A DNA stretch of 64,000 nt from Phoma sp. XZ068 (GCA_004835665.1 RBKR01000027.1:434001-498000); one strand, 5' to 3'; shown: positions 34,077-45,640, numbered from the stretch's first letter. Numbers and translations: made by a program. The notes: a model not told the origin generated them from the letters alone.

Positions 34077-34620
34077 AGTGAGATTGTCAGAGCATTGTGC
34101 TTGTCCAGCAAGGCGGTTCCAGGTGTTCATATATGCTCCAAGTGAACACGTTGAGCGTTGTAGAAACGTCTCATATGTGAACGATCTGCTAGGTGTTGTG
34201 CCTGCGGATATTGTGCTCGTTCATCTATTTTGATTGCCATGCGTCGAGTAGCCAATCAGATGACGCTACCCCAGATGCGGCACCGGATGTCTTCAGCGAA
34301 ACCCCAGATCCTAGTAGCCCCGTACTTAAGTATTTGTCTTCTACAGTGTAGGAAGCAGCCTGGTGTTCCTAGAAAAAGTGGGCCGTAAGTGACGCTTCTG
34401 CGTCGCACTGAACCGTTCGAAGGCCCAACTCTGGAGTCGGTCAGAGCTTATGAGTTCGAGATTATTTCGAGCTTGGTCCGTGGAGTTCATTGGAGCTTAT
34501 AATTACCATGAGAGTGTTTGCTGTGGAAGCGCATGTGCTGCCAACGGGATGCTCAAGATCAAGTCTCCAGGATCTTCTTTGGGTTGATGAGGGTGGAAGT
34601 GTGCCGTGCGGCAATCGAGT
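34077..34620. other. Intergenic region upstream of the secreted protein gene
   Basis: About 540 bp between two minus-strand genes. No RNA, repeat or exon was recognised. Confidence 0.5.
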
Positions 34621-35245
34621 TCAACCTCCTGGGTTTGCGCAGACGGCTTCCAGCCTCTTCAGTGTGGCCAGCACTTCTTCTCCAATGTCTTCACCACTGG
34701 CTGACGGTGCGAACCGCCCGTGTCGCAAGTCACTCAGGGCACCGACAGCTTCCTGGACCTCGGCGAGCGCTCGCTGGTTTGCGTCCTCCAGATCGGCGAT
34801 CTGTGCTTCGAGGGTCTGGCATGCGTCGTCGATACTGGCGTGGACTGTCTGTAGCGTGTGCGGTGTCTTGCGGCCATGGCCGGAAAGCTAGACACTCGTC
34901 AGCTAGTAATCAACGCTGCAGTTCGAGTCGCTTCACCTCTTCTTCCATCTGAAGAGCCACTGGATCTGCGCCGGCGACGTGTGCATGGTCCATCTGGCGG
35001 CGCTCCTGTGCATAGGCCCGTCGCAACTGCTTCGACCGCTTCACCTCCTTTGTGATGTCATTGCGTACAACCTCGATCTCGGCCTCACGCAGACGGTGCA
35101 GCTCACGGTACAAGTCTTGCACGGCCGGGTTCTCGCGATGGCTGCGGGGGAAGATGTCGGTGAATTGGCGCAGTGTCATGAAGTCGCGCAGTGGTGCGGG
35201 TGCGAGGAGGAAGTCGCTGAGCAGCTTGGCCTCCTGCGACGGCAT
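34621..35245 (-). CDS. NKP2: Cnl2/Nkp2-family kinetochore protein
   Basis: Exons 35245-34937 and 34887-34621 give 191 residues. The 49-nt intron has a GTGAAG donor, a GCTGAC branch site and a CTAG acceptor; phase 0 on both sides. The N-terminal block MPSQEAKLLSDFLLAPAPLR followed by LRQFTDIFPRSHRENPAVQDL is characteristic of the family. A long basic coiled coil follows, then the second exon with HTLQTVHASIDDACQTLEA and ALSDLRHGRF, also expected. Nkp2/Cnl2 belongs to the inner kinetochore (CCAN; Ctf19 or Sim4 complex) at centromeres. The start was chosen where family similarity begins, although an in-frame extension exists upstream. It is divergent from EAF3. Confidence 0.88.
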
Positions 35246-35639
35246 GATTGCGATGCCGGGATATTTCGCGACGCGTGTCTGCTTGTTGCGCGTGAATGGC
35301 GCGTCAGTGACGACGAGAGAGTGGTCGAGACAAGCGTAGGGCTGAGCGTGCTGCGTGAAGCGCGTTGGCGCGTTTGTAAACGTCTGTGCGCGAAAAGCCT
35401 CCCGTGAGATGCAGCTGCAGCATCGTCGCGACACAACTCAGCGCATCATCGGCCTGCTCGGGTTAAACACCTCTTTCCGACAGCGTGAAGTCAGCATCCA
35501 TTGTTGTCAAGCTCGGTGCGCGGCGCGTTGAGAAGGCAGCAGTGAGCGAGACGTGGTGCAGCCATCTCACCCTTTCCTCTCCACTTGACTGCTTCGTCCC
35601 GCGAACACCAACATCCAAAGTTGGACCCACCCATCCATC
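35246..35639. promoter_or_regulatory. Divergent promoter of the kinetochore gene and EAF3
   Basis: 394 bp. A perfect MCB word ACGCGT lies at 35271-35276, 26 bp upstream of the Nkp2-family start codon. A forkhead-like TTTGTAAACG lies near 35373. Cell-cycle control of the kinetochore gene would make sense but is inference. Confidence 0.45.
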
Positions 35640-36931
35640 ATGGCTCCAGCACCGGCTTCAGAAGCGTCGTACCGCAAGGACGAGAAGGTTTTCTGCTTCC
35701 ATCATGAACTGCTCTACGAGGCCAAGGTCACTGATGTGAAGCCTAACGAAGGTGATGATCAGAAGAGTGGCTTTCAGTACAAGGTTCACTACAAAGGGTG
35801 GAAGAACACGTACGTATAATCTCTCCTTCTATCATGCTTGCCCCGCGTCTGTTGTTGGGCGACACCAAACTGTGGAAATCATGTTCGCCCCCTCGCCCAC
35901 GCTTCGACCTCGGGGTCACCACTCAACTTCACTGCATAACGACTCATTACCCACGCCCTGCCACTCACCCAGTCCACCTCATTCAACCGTACCTATTACC
36001 ATAGTTGCTCCTGCTGACGAATTCAGCTGGGACGACTGGGTGCCTCAAGATCGTCTTCGCAAGCTTACTCCAGAGAACCGGGAGTTAGCAAACAACCTAA
36101 GGCACGAGATGCTCCAGGCACAGCGCGCCGCTCGGGCGCAACCTCCACCCGTGAAGAAGAAGGCGCAGGGCTCTAGTCGAGGGAGTGAAGAGCGCCAAAC
36201 TTCGGCATCCGCCGCACCTCGTGGCCAGAAACGCATGCGTGACCACGACCTCGAAAAGGTACATCTACCCCTATGACTGCAATCACCCATCACTTGATTC
36301 TAACTCGCTATTCAGGAGGAAGTCTTCCAGAACAAGCGCGCTGTGCGTATCTACATGCCAGACAGGCTGAAGAGCCTTCTCGTCGATGACTGGGAGAACA
36401 TCACCAAGAACCTGCAGCTTGTCCAGTTGCCAGCGACCAAGCCCGCTGCTGTCATCTTGGACGAGTACTTTGCGTCTGCTACCGCGACAGGGAACCGCAA
36501 CAGCACCGAAACAGACATCCTAGAAGAGGTCATCCAGGGTCTAAAAGAGTATTTCAACAAGAGCTTAGGTCGACTTCTGCTATATCGCTTTGAGCGTGAG
36601 CAGTTTTATGACATCTCAACACAGGTTGAACAGCCGACGAATGATCTTGCCGGAAAGTCCATGTCGGATATCTATGGCGGCGAGCATCTTTTGCGCCTCT
36701 TCGGTGGGTCTTGACTTAGGCTCTTATCCAAACCTTGCTAATTTTTTAGTGTCAATGCCTGAGCTCATAGCCCAGACCAACATGGACATTCAAGCTGTCA
36801 ACCGTCTTCGCGAGGAGCTTAGCGGAATGACAACATGGCTTTCGAAGGAGCCTCAGGTGAACGCTTTCTTCTCGTCTGTGTACGAGAGCCCGGGTCAGGC
36901 CTACATTGACAAAGTCAAGAGCAGCATCTAA
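35640..36931 (+). CDS. EAF3: Chromatin modification protein EAF3 (MRG15 family)
   Basis: Exons 35640-35809, 36027-36258, 36316-36703 and 36750-36931 give 323 residues, all phases consistent. Residues about 15-75 form the chromo barrel (KVFCFHHELLYEAKVTDVK, then FQYKVHYKGWKNTWDDWVP) that reads methylated H3K36. A basic, Pro/Ser-rich linker follows. The MRG domain covers about 140-323 (RAVRIYMPDRLKSLLVDDWE, GLKEYFNKSLGRLLLYRFE, GGEHLLRLF, LREELSGMTTWLSKE). EAF3 is shared by the NuA4 acetyltransferase and the Rpd3S deacetylase complexes. No unusual features; introns are short. Confidence 0.95.
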
Positions 36932-37104
36932 GCCTGTTGTTTCCTGCTGTTCTTATCGTATTGTAACATCACTTTTGCATCTGTTGGATGGGGCGCTTTC
37001 GGTTGTGGCACTCAACATGCGGCCTGCTTGGGTACGAGCCAAGCTACGGCGTCCGGCGCAATGCATACTACATCGTCTATCTCCCCGTTTTCCCCACTCG
37101 TTCG

Positions 37105-37848
37105 TCATGGCCCCTTGATCACATCCCCCAGCACACCGACGGCCCACCTCAGGCACACCTCCATGTCTCCTTCCGCCTCCCGCGGCATCCCATAAATACC
37201 CGTCTTCTCGAGCACATCATCGTCCAACTCGGCGTCCACATCCTCGTCCTCAAACAAAAACTTGTGGTCCTTGACGTAATTCGGCCACACGATATCGTCA
37301 ACATACCCCGGCGGATCTTGCCAAAAGCCCTCCAACGTGACATACCCGCTCCGTGCCTCCCTCCTCTTCTTCGCCGTCTCATAACTCGTGCGCAGAAACA
37401 TCCTAACATCGAACAACTCACGAATATCCTTCATCTCCTCACTAAACAGCAAAAACCCATCAACAATGCAAATCCGCCGCTCCCGCCACTCCGGCCTCGC
37501 ACTCAACACGCCCTCCACATCCCTCCGCAGCTCATTGACTACTCGCTCCGACACCCCATGCTCGCCCACGCTATTCTGGTCTTCCTTGCTGACCAGCCAG
37601 TCCGGGCTTTTCCCGTGCTGCTTGATATGTTGCAGTGCTGAGCGCAGGCCAGGGAGGTCGAGGGACTCCAGGCAGTCCCAGTCTTGGATGCCGTTGCGGA
37701 CCGGGATGGCGGCGTCGGTTAGGTAGAAGTCGTCGAGGTGCAGGATGGTGAGCTGGCGCGGGGGGAAGATGTCGCGCAGGAGGCGCGAGAGGGTTGTTTT
37801 TCCTGAGGAGGAGGGGCCGGATATGCCGAGGAGGAGGGGGGGTGGCAT
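37105..37848 (-). CDS. NRK1: Nicotinamide riboside kinase
   Basis: A single-exon protein of 247 residues, normal for the family. The P-loop GISGPSSSGKTTLSRLL lies at residues 8-24. The substrate block LHLDDFYLTDAAIPVRNGIQ and WDCLESLD follows, with the lid region near YETAKKRREARSGYVT and the block WQDPPGYVDDIVWPNYVKDH. The enzyme phosphorylates nicotinamide riboside to NMN in NAD+ salvage. The gene is convergent with EAF3 (about 170 bp between stops) and divergent from the ARMH3-like gene (333 bp between starts). Confidence 0.93.
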   Translation of the reverse strand: MPPPLLLGISGPSSSGKTTLSRLLRDIFPPRQLTILHLDDFYLTDAAIPVRNGIQDWDCLESLDLPGLRSALQHIKQHGKSPDWLVSKEDQNSVGEHGVSERVVNELRRDVEGVLSARPEWRERRICIVDGFLLFSEEMKDIRELFDVRMFLRTSYETAKKRREARSGYVTLEGFWQDPPGYVDDIVWPNYVKDHKFLFEDEDVDAELDDDVLEKTGIYGMPREAEGDMEVCLRWAVGVLGDVIKGP

Positions 37849-38181
37849 GGTGGTTGTTGTGGTAGCCTTGGTGTGGATGGGTGGGATGGTGATGTTGTTT
37901 TTGGGGTGTTGAGTCTTGGGCCTGTCCTAGTTTGCTGATAGTTCGCGATGATGTATATGATTGTGTCGTGAAGAATCTACAGTCGTGCAGTCGAAGCTGA
38001 GTCGTCCGTGGTTGTGCAGAAAACGTGACTGACGATGGAGCCGGTGGGGTGTGGGGGTTGATCGGCGTTCGGTTCAGGGTCCACCCTGGTTGTGGGAGCT
38101 TCGCAACATATTCATCATTCAACCCTCCTGTCGCAACGTCGAAGCTCGGCCTCCCGTACAGCTTTGCGTTTACTTGTCGCC
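37849..38181. promoter_or_regulatory. Divergent promoter of NRK1 and the ARMH3-like gene
   Basis: 333 bp between the two start codons. No specific site could be recognised. Confidence 0.4.
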
Positions 38182-40244
38182 ATGGAGCCCTCGCCGTTGA
38201 CGCAGGTGTCACGACCTGAGCTGTTCCAGCCAAAGATCATCAGCCTTTATGAGACGCTGTTCCAGGTGCGCATGTGCATGTTCAGAGTGAGGGTAGAGCT
38301 TATTCAGGATGCAGGAGGATGAAGAAGATGTCGAGCTCACCGAGGGCTTCTGGCAGGAGTTCTTTCTCCACCGCCCCGACTCGGCCGGCCTGAAGCGCAT
38401 CCTGGGTTCCGTGTCGCCGGACGAGATGCTCCACCTCCAGGCGCATTCGCAGCAGCTCTTCCGCCGCGCCATACAAAGCGTCAAGCAGGCCAAACCCCCC
38501 GCGGACGAGGTCGCGCTCGAGGTACGAACACGCCGAACCCTGTAAACGCACCCAATGGCTCACTGGCCAGACCCTGACAGCCTTCCTCGACGCCGCCTTG
38601 ACGAAGAAGTACACGAACCCAAGCTCCGACATTATCTCCGTCCTCGCTGGCCTGCACGACGCAGACGCCGTCATGACCGACTTTATAGCTACGCTGGACG
38701 CAGTGATACGGACGGGGCGCACATGTACGCAGGAGTACGCCGTAGCAGCGTCCGACGCTGACCAGATGCAGTACACGTACGCCAAAAAGCTGTCCGCGCC
38801 ACGCTCTCCATAACCGCAGCCGGCTTCCACACAGCTCTGCCGTCGTATTTCACCCACCGCGACCTCTTCCCTTCGCTCATGAAGTACATCCAAGACACCG
38901 ACGATGGCGCCCAAGTGCTGCCCGCGCTGTATCTTCTCGGCCTCCTCGCCAATTACAACAAGTTTGAGTTTCAGAACCCGTACAGACTGCGGCTGGACGA
39001 CTTTGTCAACGATGCGATAATACGCGACATGATAACCTGTTTTGGGACGACCTGTCAAGACATAAGGGACGCATATGTGGCCATCCAAGACGACATGCCA
39101 GAGGCCTGGTCACTGGGCTCGACATTGAGGACTATAGGCCTGGGCGTACTCGCGCCTGGATCGCGGCCGGCAACGCCCACACCGAATCCAGAGGAAACCA
39201 AATCTCTGTTTGCTGCACTGCCTGGGCCTGAGATTGGCGTGCTCCTCTCCACGTATGAATTTGTCAACGCGAATAAGGTGTTTTGCTTCAATCTGGCGTC
39301 GTTACCGTCGGCGGCGAAAGGAGCGCCTTCACCTCTCAACGCTTACCTGTCGATGACTTCGTATCTGCTGCAGCATGCACATCGATCTACGAGATCTGCG
39401 TTGTACACGTACCTCTGTTTGTTCATACTGCAGATACTAGTCGAAGACAAAGAGCTTGTGAAGCGGCTATGTAGTGATGATAGCAAGTTGTCCGTCCGAA
39501 TGTGCCGTCAACGGCAGCCTTTTCTTCCGCAAGTCGCAGGCGAACGGATCCCATCTGCCGTCATCCTGGATCTTGTGATTGACGGCATTAACCACAACCT
39601 GCGAAGACGGCTCGATGTAGACTTCTACATGTATGTACACGAAGATCTACTACAATACCTAGCTAACCCAAGCCAGTCTCTCCCTTGGCATCCTACTCCG
39701 ACTCCTCTCCTATCTCAGCCGCACAAAGACTCGCATAACCTACCACTGGTCCGAACTCTGGCGGACCCTCCTATCCTTCCTGCGCTTCCTAACCCAGTAC
39801 GAAAGCGACATCAAATCTAACTACAAAGCCACCAAGATGATCGATGTCCTCGTCTCCCTCCTCGCCTTCGCCATCTCCAGCGGCGAAAACTTCCTCCCGG
39901 ACCCAGCCTCCTACGACGACCTCTTCTACAAGCTCGTGGAAACAGGCGACATCCTGACGAAATTCCGCGACACGTTTACCCTGGGGTCCTCCCCCGCAAT
40001 GCAGATCCTTGTCAATGTGAGTTCGCATTACCACTCGCTGCTCGCCGACGGCAAAAAGGGGAAGCATTTTAGTCCTGAGGAGGTCAGCGTTGTGATTAAG
40101 CAGGGGTATGAGACGTTGTCGATTGATTCGACCGAGGGGCTGGACCAGTGGATTAGATTCCGCGAAGCAGATTTTAAGACGTTGTTGAAGAAGATTGCGA
40201 GGGCGGCTGTGGAGGATGCGAAGGCGTTGAATGAAGAGCGGTAG
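38182..40244 (+). CDS. ARMH3/DUF1741 armadillo-like helical protein
   Basis: Exons 38182-38265, 38315-38521, 38571-38724, 38772-39630 and 39677-40244 give 623 residues. Phases 0, 0, 1 and 2 all match. The chain is almost all alpha-helical. Family-like blocks are LYETLFQEDEEDVELTEGFW, QKAVRATLSITAAGFHTALP, FTHRDLFPSLMKYIQD and the final LGILLRLLSYLSRTKTRI with YHWSELWRTLLSFLRFLTQY. These match the UPF0588/C10orf76 (ARMH3) family, with DUF1741 in the C-terminal half. The human protein works at the Golgi with PI4KB and GBF1; a Golgi role here is inference. The introns are 45-50 nt. Confidence 0.9.
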
Positions 40245-40497
40245 GCGTGCACTTTCCTCGTAAGAGCCGCGCAGGGTCCTCGCAGGATCCTCGCAAGGTA
40301 GAAGCAAGGTGGCAGTGTCGAACCTTCCTTCCTCAACCTCCGTACAAGTGTCTGTGTTTGGCCCCTCCTTACCTACCGCCCAATCACCCTCCCCGCAAAC
40401 ATTCTCACTCAAAGGAGTTGACTTCTTCATATATCCAACACATTACTTTCTAGCATATCAGTCGACACTCACTACCGATCGTATTGCTACACTCACC

Positions 40498-42243
40498 ATG
40501 GGCGACCGTGTTGAGCTGTGGAACGACCCGATCGCTTCGGCCGAGGAGGTTACTCAGTCACTACAGCGTGGTTCGGTGGAAGGGGATAGCTCTGAGGCGG
40601 ATGCGATGCTAGGTGGGGATGGGGTTGGGGTTGGAGGAAGGGTGGGTGCTGCGATGGATTCATCGCTGCTAATTGAACACTCCGCATGCGAACAAGTCGC
40701 ATGGGAAGCAACGCTAATCGAAAATGCTGCATCCGAAGAAGCTGCGAAATTGTCCGGACGAAAAGAAGAGCCAAGACTGGTATTTACGCCGTTTGGCGAA
40801 GTCATGCCTCGGGATCCGCTTGAGAGTACACGACACCTAGCAGACCCTGTCGACCGATTTACGAGATATGGCAACGCTGCTGTTGTGAAGCAAGATAAAG
40901 GAACAAGACGCGTGGTCTCACTTCCAGAATTGGCCGAATCAGAGCGGCCCGCTCCTCACTTGTCACCTCAGAGATCGAATAGCTTGCTGAGCGTACCCAG
41001 TATCGCATTGACAAATACAACTGGGAGCCTCATTATTTCTATGCGTCCCTCTCCTCAAACGACGAAGAAGCCGATGAAAAGAGTTGGCCAGATCCCTTTG
41101 ACTGTCAGCGAAGGGTCTGACGACTATCCGCGCATCACTAGTCCACGCGCCATATGCCGCAGAGGGAGACCTGGGTACGAACTGCACCGTAAGCTACCCC
41201 GGCCTCGGAATCTGACCGACCACCGCTCCGTTACACTGTATGCTGGAGAACCGCTCTTCCGTCTCTGCACATCGGTACCGTACATCCTTGGACCCCTCGT
41301 GTTAGTCATGCGGCTCCAGCTCATCGTCGAGACGCCAATCCTACTGCCAGATGAGGTTAAAGATCTGGTAGCCAGGGTCGGGCTTGATATTGGCACGCTG
41401 GCCGCATATGACTTGGCAATGTTGAACATCCTAGGCTGCCTCTGGGATGACTAGGAACCAAAGCCCTATATACAGTCTGGATGGCTCACAACGGGACTCC
41501 CAACGCGATGTACGGACGAAGCCACCTATACGGACCAGCGGCTGCAGCTGTACTTCCTGAGGCGCCATGCGGTAGTGCATCAACGTTATTGCAACATACT
41601 GGAATTCGTGGAGCACATCAAACGATGGCGTGCGTTGCCAAATCCTGCCAAAGTCCTCGATTACGATGGAGGCAAGATAGCGTGGAGAGATATCGTTGAC
41701 CTACTTGGAAGGTTCGAAATTGACTCCAGAGAGCTCGATCTTGAATTCTACGAAGAGTTGAAAGCCTGCGAGAACCACCATGCCCTTACTTCCAAAGTTT
41801 TCAACATCCAGCACCTGATGAAGATCGGTGTGCTCGAGCGACGCTTCGTGAAGTGGAAGGAACAGGAGGAGGCAACCCTTTATAACAAGCTGAAGGCCGA
41901 AACTGCTTGCAAATCAGGCATTGGTCTCAACAATCAGCGCTTCTCGCATCGTCATCCTCTTGGCATCGATGTACACGACCCAGATGCCGACCTGCCGGCA
42001 CAGACCACGGATGGTGTTGCCCCAAAGTCAGATGCAAATCTGCGGGACCAGATGCAGCTCGAGGAGCAGGTAGAGCCAAAGAAGTGGCGGACGTGCTGGG
42101 AAACGGTCAAGCGAAGGTGTAAATACCCTGCCTGGCGCTACATTATCCTCGCTTTCCTTCTCTGTGTACTTCTGATCGGAGCGGTTGTTTTTATGCTTAC
42201 CCAGCATGAAGGATGTGGGGATTCGTGCTTTGGAAATGTCTGA
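40498..42243 (+). CDS. Tail-anchored protein of unknown family, frame interrupted by an in-frame TAG
   Basis: From the ATG at 40498 (context CACCATGGGC) one frame stays open for 318 codons to TAG at 41452. The same frame then continues for 262 codons to TGA at 42241. Downstream sequence looks fully coding (YTDQRLQLYFLRRHAVVHQR, then YCNILEFVEHIKRW) and ends in a single helix (YIILAFLLCVLLIGAVVFML) with a short Cys-bearing lumenal tail, so the whole is probably one tail-anchored protein. The upstream half is Ser/Glu-rich, then more ordered (LYAGEPLFRLCTSVPYILGP, VARVGLDIGTLAAYDLAMLN). The TAG may be spliced out by an in-frame intron (donor GTAGCC near 41370, acceptor ATACAG at 41474), read through, or a real nonsense mutation. 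No family was recognised. Confidence 0.6.
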
Positions 42244-44087
42244 TTGTCGCAATGACCCAGTTGTAAGCAGTGTACTAGGAAACCACATCACCCATACAAT
42301 AAAAACCATCGGATTTCACAATTGTCTTTGACCACAATTTCAACGAAATGGCTCCAAGTGCACCTTCTGTGGCTGACGCTAATCTCAGCCCCATGACTTC
42401 TAGAGCGCCACATCAGCTTCAGCTTCAGCTTTCGCAACCTCAAACATTCTCGGCCCACCATGATGACGAGCGATACTCGACATAGTCGACCTAGGCCAAC
42501 GCCAGAGGCTTTCATGTGATAAGACGCGGTGTCCCTTTCACATCCGGCGTCGTTTCGCGTCTCGTCGAGCTCTCCCGTCCGATCGACATCTCGCATTCGG
42601 TCGACGACGTCAACGGCAGATGAGATCGATACCTGGGCGGCACGCGGCACGGCAGCGGCGCTGCATCGGCGATTGGGATGTCTCAGAGTCTCAGGGCAAG
42701 GGCACGCTACGTCGATTGGAAGATTCGCGGTTCCGGGCTCCTGGATGAAATGGAGGGTTGACCGGAGCGCGGCTTGAGCAGAGGCCGAGCTGCGACGAGT
42801 GCAAAGTCGAAGGTAGGCATGATGAGTGAACTGCCATCCACAGCTATCAAAGCCACGCCGAGCGGGCCATCAAAGCTGTCCCGAGCATGCCGCAAAAGCC
42901 ATCACCCGCGCACGAGAACCAAACAACCACGCGAGCTGTCATGCCAGAATCGGTAGACTATCGAGCGAGGTACCTCGCTACCATTGGGGCCATGCTAAAA
43001 CCCAAGATGTGCCAAATGTCTCGGCAAATTTTCTTGCTAAGCTCAAGCCTAATTACCGTTTTAGTCAGAGTGAGACGATGATGGCGTGACAATCACGCTG
43101 CGTCTCAACGGCGCATCAGCCTCAGGGAAATTGGCGACCACACACGTGCTGGGCAAACCTCAATTGTGGCCGCGACCTGTCATTAGACCGCAGAAGGGAA
43201 TTATGCTTCAGCCTTATGGGTATTTGGAACTACAGTTTGAGCGGGAAGATGGGTCCGCGGGGAAGCCGCGCGTTGGCGGGGGCGTGGGCGGGAGTGGTTC
43301 TTTGTTCGTTTCGTTGAACAAAGGGGAGGAGCATTAATTAGGTTACTTGTGGCAAGAGTACATGCTGAGGGAAGATTAGGTTCTGCAGAGTGCCCTCACA
43401 CCTCGGACGAGCGCTGGTGAAGTCTCTTGAAGGCTTGTGACCATTGCGGCTTCTCGTAGGACTGCCGTCGGGTGGATGCCTCCGCCCTACATACCTTTCG
43501 GACTACTGTATGGCGGGAATGCCCGCTTAGTCTGCTGGTAGTCAGAACTTGATGCTCGTCACTCACCCCATGATGACTCGGTTTACGATATCGACGAGAG
43601 AATGCGGGACGATCCCGCAGACACCAGCGGTCGACGCTTTGCAGAGCGACTATGACGATTTTTGTTTGCTTCGCAGAAGTGCGGTGTGCGCGCCGACTCG
43701 ACAGCAGAAATCGCCGATGATAAGGCCATTCTTTGTTTAGGATTCACAGAAACAGCTGGGGTTTGTTTTCCTGATCGACGTCATGTCCCTCCGGAACGTT
43801 CGCCGACGAATCACAGGTGGGAAGGTGCAGCCGCTCGCTTCCACGACAATATGAGGTTCTTGGAAATATTGAGATTGCTGTTATTTCCATGGGAATGGTC
43901 CCGTCAATACTAACGGGCTCCATTGACGTGCAGCATCGGGAGCGAGAGATTGTCCGAGATGCATCTAACTGTGTTCTGAAAACAGATGCAAAGGGATTAG
44001 CAATCCTTAACAGAATGGTCGAGGTGGTCTGGCTCATCCAGTCAACAGCTCCTCGCTGTGCCTCATCGTTGCTTTCGGCGAATCGGC
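42244..44087. other. Gene-poor region, 1.8 kb
   Basis: Short frames only, on both strands, none with recognisable motifs. The sequence is GC-normal and not repeat-like. It may contain 3' UTR of the preceding gene and remnants related to the gene relic that follows. Confidence 0.4.
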
Positions 44088-44645
44088 ATGTCAAAGTCGG
44101 CGCGCGCATGTGCCATGCAGAAATACGAATCAACAGCGCACGGGAGCCTGGCCCCACTGTACAAGAAAGCAGCTGCCCCTCTCAACCGGGCAGCACCGAT
44201 ATGAGCAGATAAATGGTTCGACAAACGCATCCTCGCAAAGGCTCCGGGTGCCTACTGTGGCAACAAGGATCTTTGGCAAACCTACAGCCGGGGAACGCGG
44301 AAATGGAAGGATGGGACTTCTTTGTTTGTACAGCAGGAAGGATGGATCAACGGCGGAATTGCGGTTTAAGGTTCCAACCGCATGCTCCTCGACTATCCTA
44401 CCCTGAAGTTTACAAGCGAGACGCAGCAAGCTCGGAAAGCGGAGCTTCTGGCTCTCGGCCACACAACCCAAGCACAGCCATTGCCCTATTGGGTTCCTGA
44501 CAGCTCTGGAATCGTCGATATATATGCGAGGGAGGCTCGTGTCTGCCACACCACCATAAAGTACTGTCCCGCCGTTGGCTTAACGAGCAACCGTTGTTCC
44601 TCAGCATTGTTTATACCCAGCCTTCGGGCATACTACTATACATAA
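44088..44645 (+). pseudogene. Gene relic with two nonsense codons
   Basis: One frame from ATG 44088 reads MSKSARACAMQKYESTAHGS and LAPLYKKAAAPLNRAAPI up to TGA (44202). It goes on with ADKWFDKRILAKAPGAYCGN, KDLWQTYSRGTRKWKDGTSL and FVQQEGWINGGIAV up to TAA (44367). It then continues with SNRMLLDYPTLKFTSETQQA and PLPYWVPDSSGIVDIYA to the end. Composition and residue patterns stay protein-like across both stops. TGA and TAA are one C-to-T change from CGA and CAA. No frameshift is needed, which points to a recently inactivated gene, probably RIP-type. The family was not recognised. Confidence 0.45.
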
Positions 44646-44713
44646 CCCCATCGGACCATCAAATCATCATATCATCGTTCTACATTCAACACATTCACTC
44701 ATCGACACCGGCA

Positions 44714-45640
44714 ATGAACTATCCGGGCTACCCGAACGTAGCTAATCCTGACTACTCCCCACCACAGGAGATGTTAACCTACCCCGACCAATTCGGGAGT
44801 GGGTATCTCGCAGACACATACACCACATCGCCCGAGTACGCGCTCGACAACTTCTTCGACCAGGCCCTCACATCGGTTGACATGTCGTCGGCTTTCTCCA
44901 CGGATCAGAGCCCGTTCAATCAGACATTACCATCAGCTGGCGTCTCAGGGTCGGGCAACACACCGAGCAACAAGACAAGCTCCTACTCGACTTCACGACA
45001 CCCATCGGATGCCGCACCGTTCGGTAAGCTCGAACAATTCTCGTTCGGCTTTTCCTTCGACCCGATAGCCACCGAGCCGTTCGAAAGAGCCTGCTTCTCC
45101 CCAAACTCCCACATTTCCTCCAGGACCCCTTCCCTCTGCGGCGACGCACCGGAAAAGGCCTCATCACCCTCCCTCTCGCCTCGCAACCTGAAGCGCGAAT
45201 CCTCTTCGTCCCCTGACTCGGCCTCAGAAGAACCCACTCCCAAGCGGCCCCAACGAAAGCGCGGCCGACCACGACTCGACCGCACCGAGACCATTTCCAG
45301 CACGTCGTCGCCATCGTCCAAGAGCCAGAAGACTGGACGCCTGCCACACAACCAAGTCGAACGCAAGTACCGCGAGGGTCTGAATGCCGAGTTGGAGCGA
45401 CTGAGACGCGCGGTGCCGACGCTGCCGCAGAGCGATGAGGCTGGAGCCATGGGTCAACCCAAGCCAAGCAAGGCTATGGTGCTCGCGAGCGCTATCGAAT
45501 ATATCCGGAAGATTGAAGCAGAAAGAGACGCATTGAAGGTGGAGAATGAACGGCTTCGACAGGCTGCAGCGAGTGGACAGACGATTCGGACGTGGAAGGT
45601 CGAGGATGAGTCGCTGCAGGAGTTTCTAACGGATCCATGA
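44714..45640 (+). CDS. bHLH-zipper transcription factor, SREBP-like basic region
   Basis: A single-exon protein of 308 residues from ATG 44714. The N-terminal 170 residues are Ser/Pro/Thr-rich with Tyr and Asp/Phe patches, likely an activation region. An AT-hook-like KRGRPRL lies near residue 182. The bHLH starts at about 205 with GRLPHNQVERKYREGLNAEL; the Tyr in the basic region is the SREBP-type feature. Helix 2 (SKAMVLASAIEYIRKIEAER) runs into a short leucine zipper (LKVENERLRQAA). There is no membrane helix, so this is not a full SREBP precursor such as SrbA. The C-terminus ends WKVEDESLQEFLTDP. Target genes are unknown. Confidence 0.9.
   Translation: MNYPGYPNVANPDYSPPQEMLTYPDQFGSGYLADTYTTSPEYALDNFFDQALTSVDMSSAFSTDQSPFNQTLPSAGVSGSGNTPSNKTSSYSTSRHPSDAAPFGKLEQFSFGFSFDPIATEPFERACFSPNSHISSRTPSLCGDAPEKASSPSLSPRNLKRESSSSPDSASEEPTPKRPQRKRGRPRLDRTETISSTSSPSSKSQKTGRLPHNQVERKYREGLNAELERLRRAVPTLPQSDEAGAMGQPKPSKAMVLASAIEYIRKIEAERDALKVENERLRQAAASGQTIRTWKVEDESLQEFLTDP

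Noticed and set aside
43086..43337. An 83-codon plus-strand frame
   Set aside because: It begins with GTG, not ATG, has no recognisable motif and no neighbours. Likely chance.
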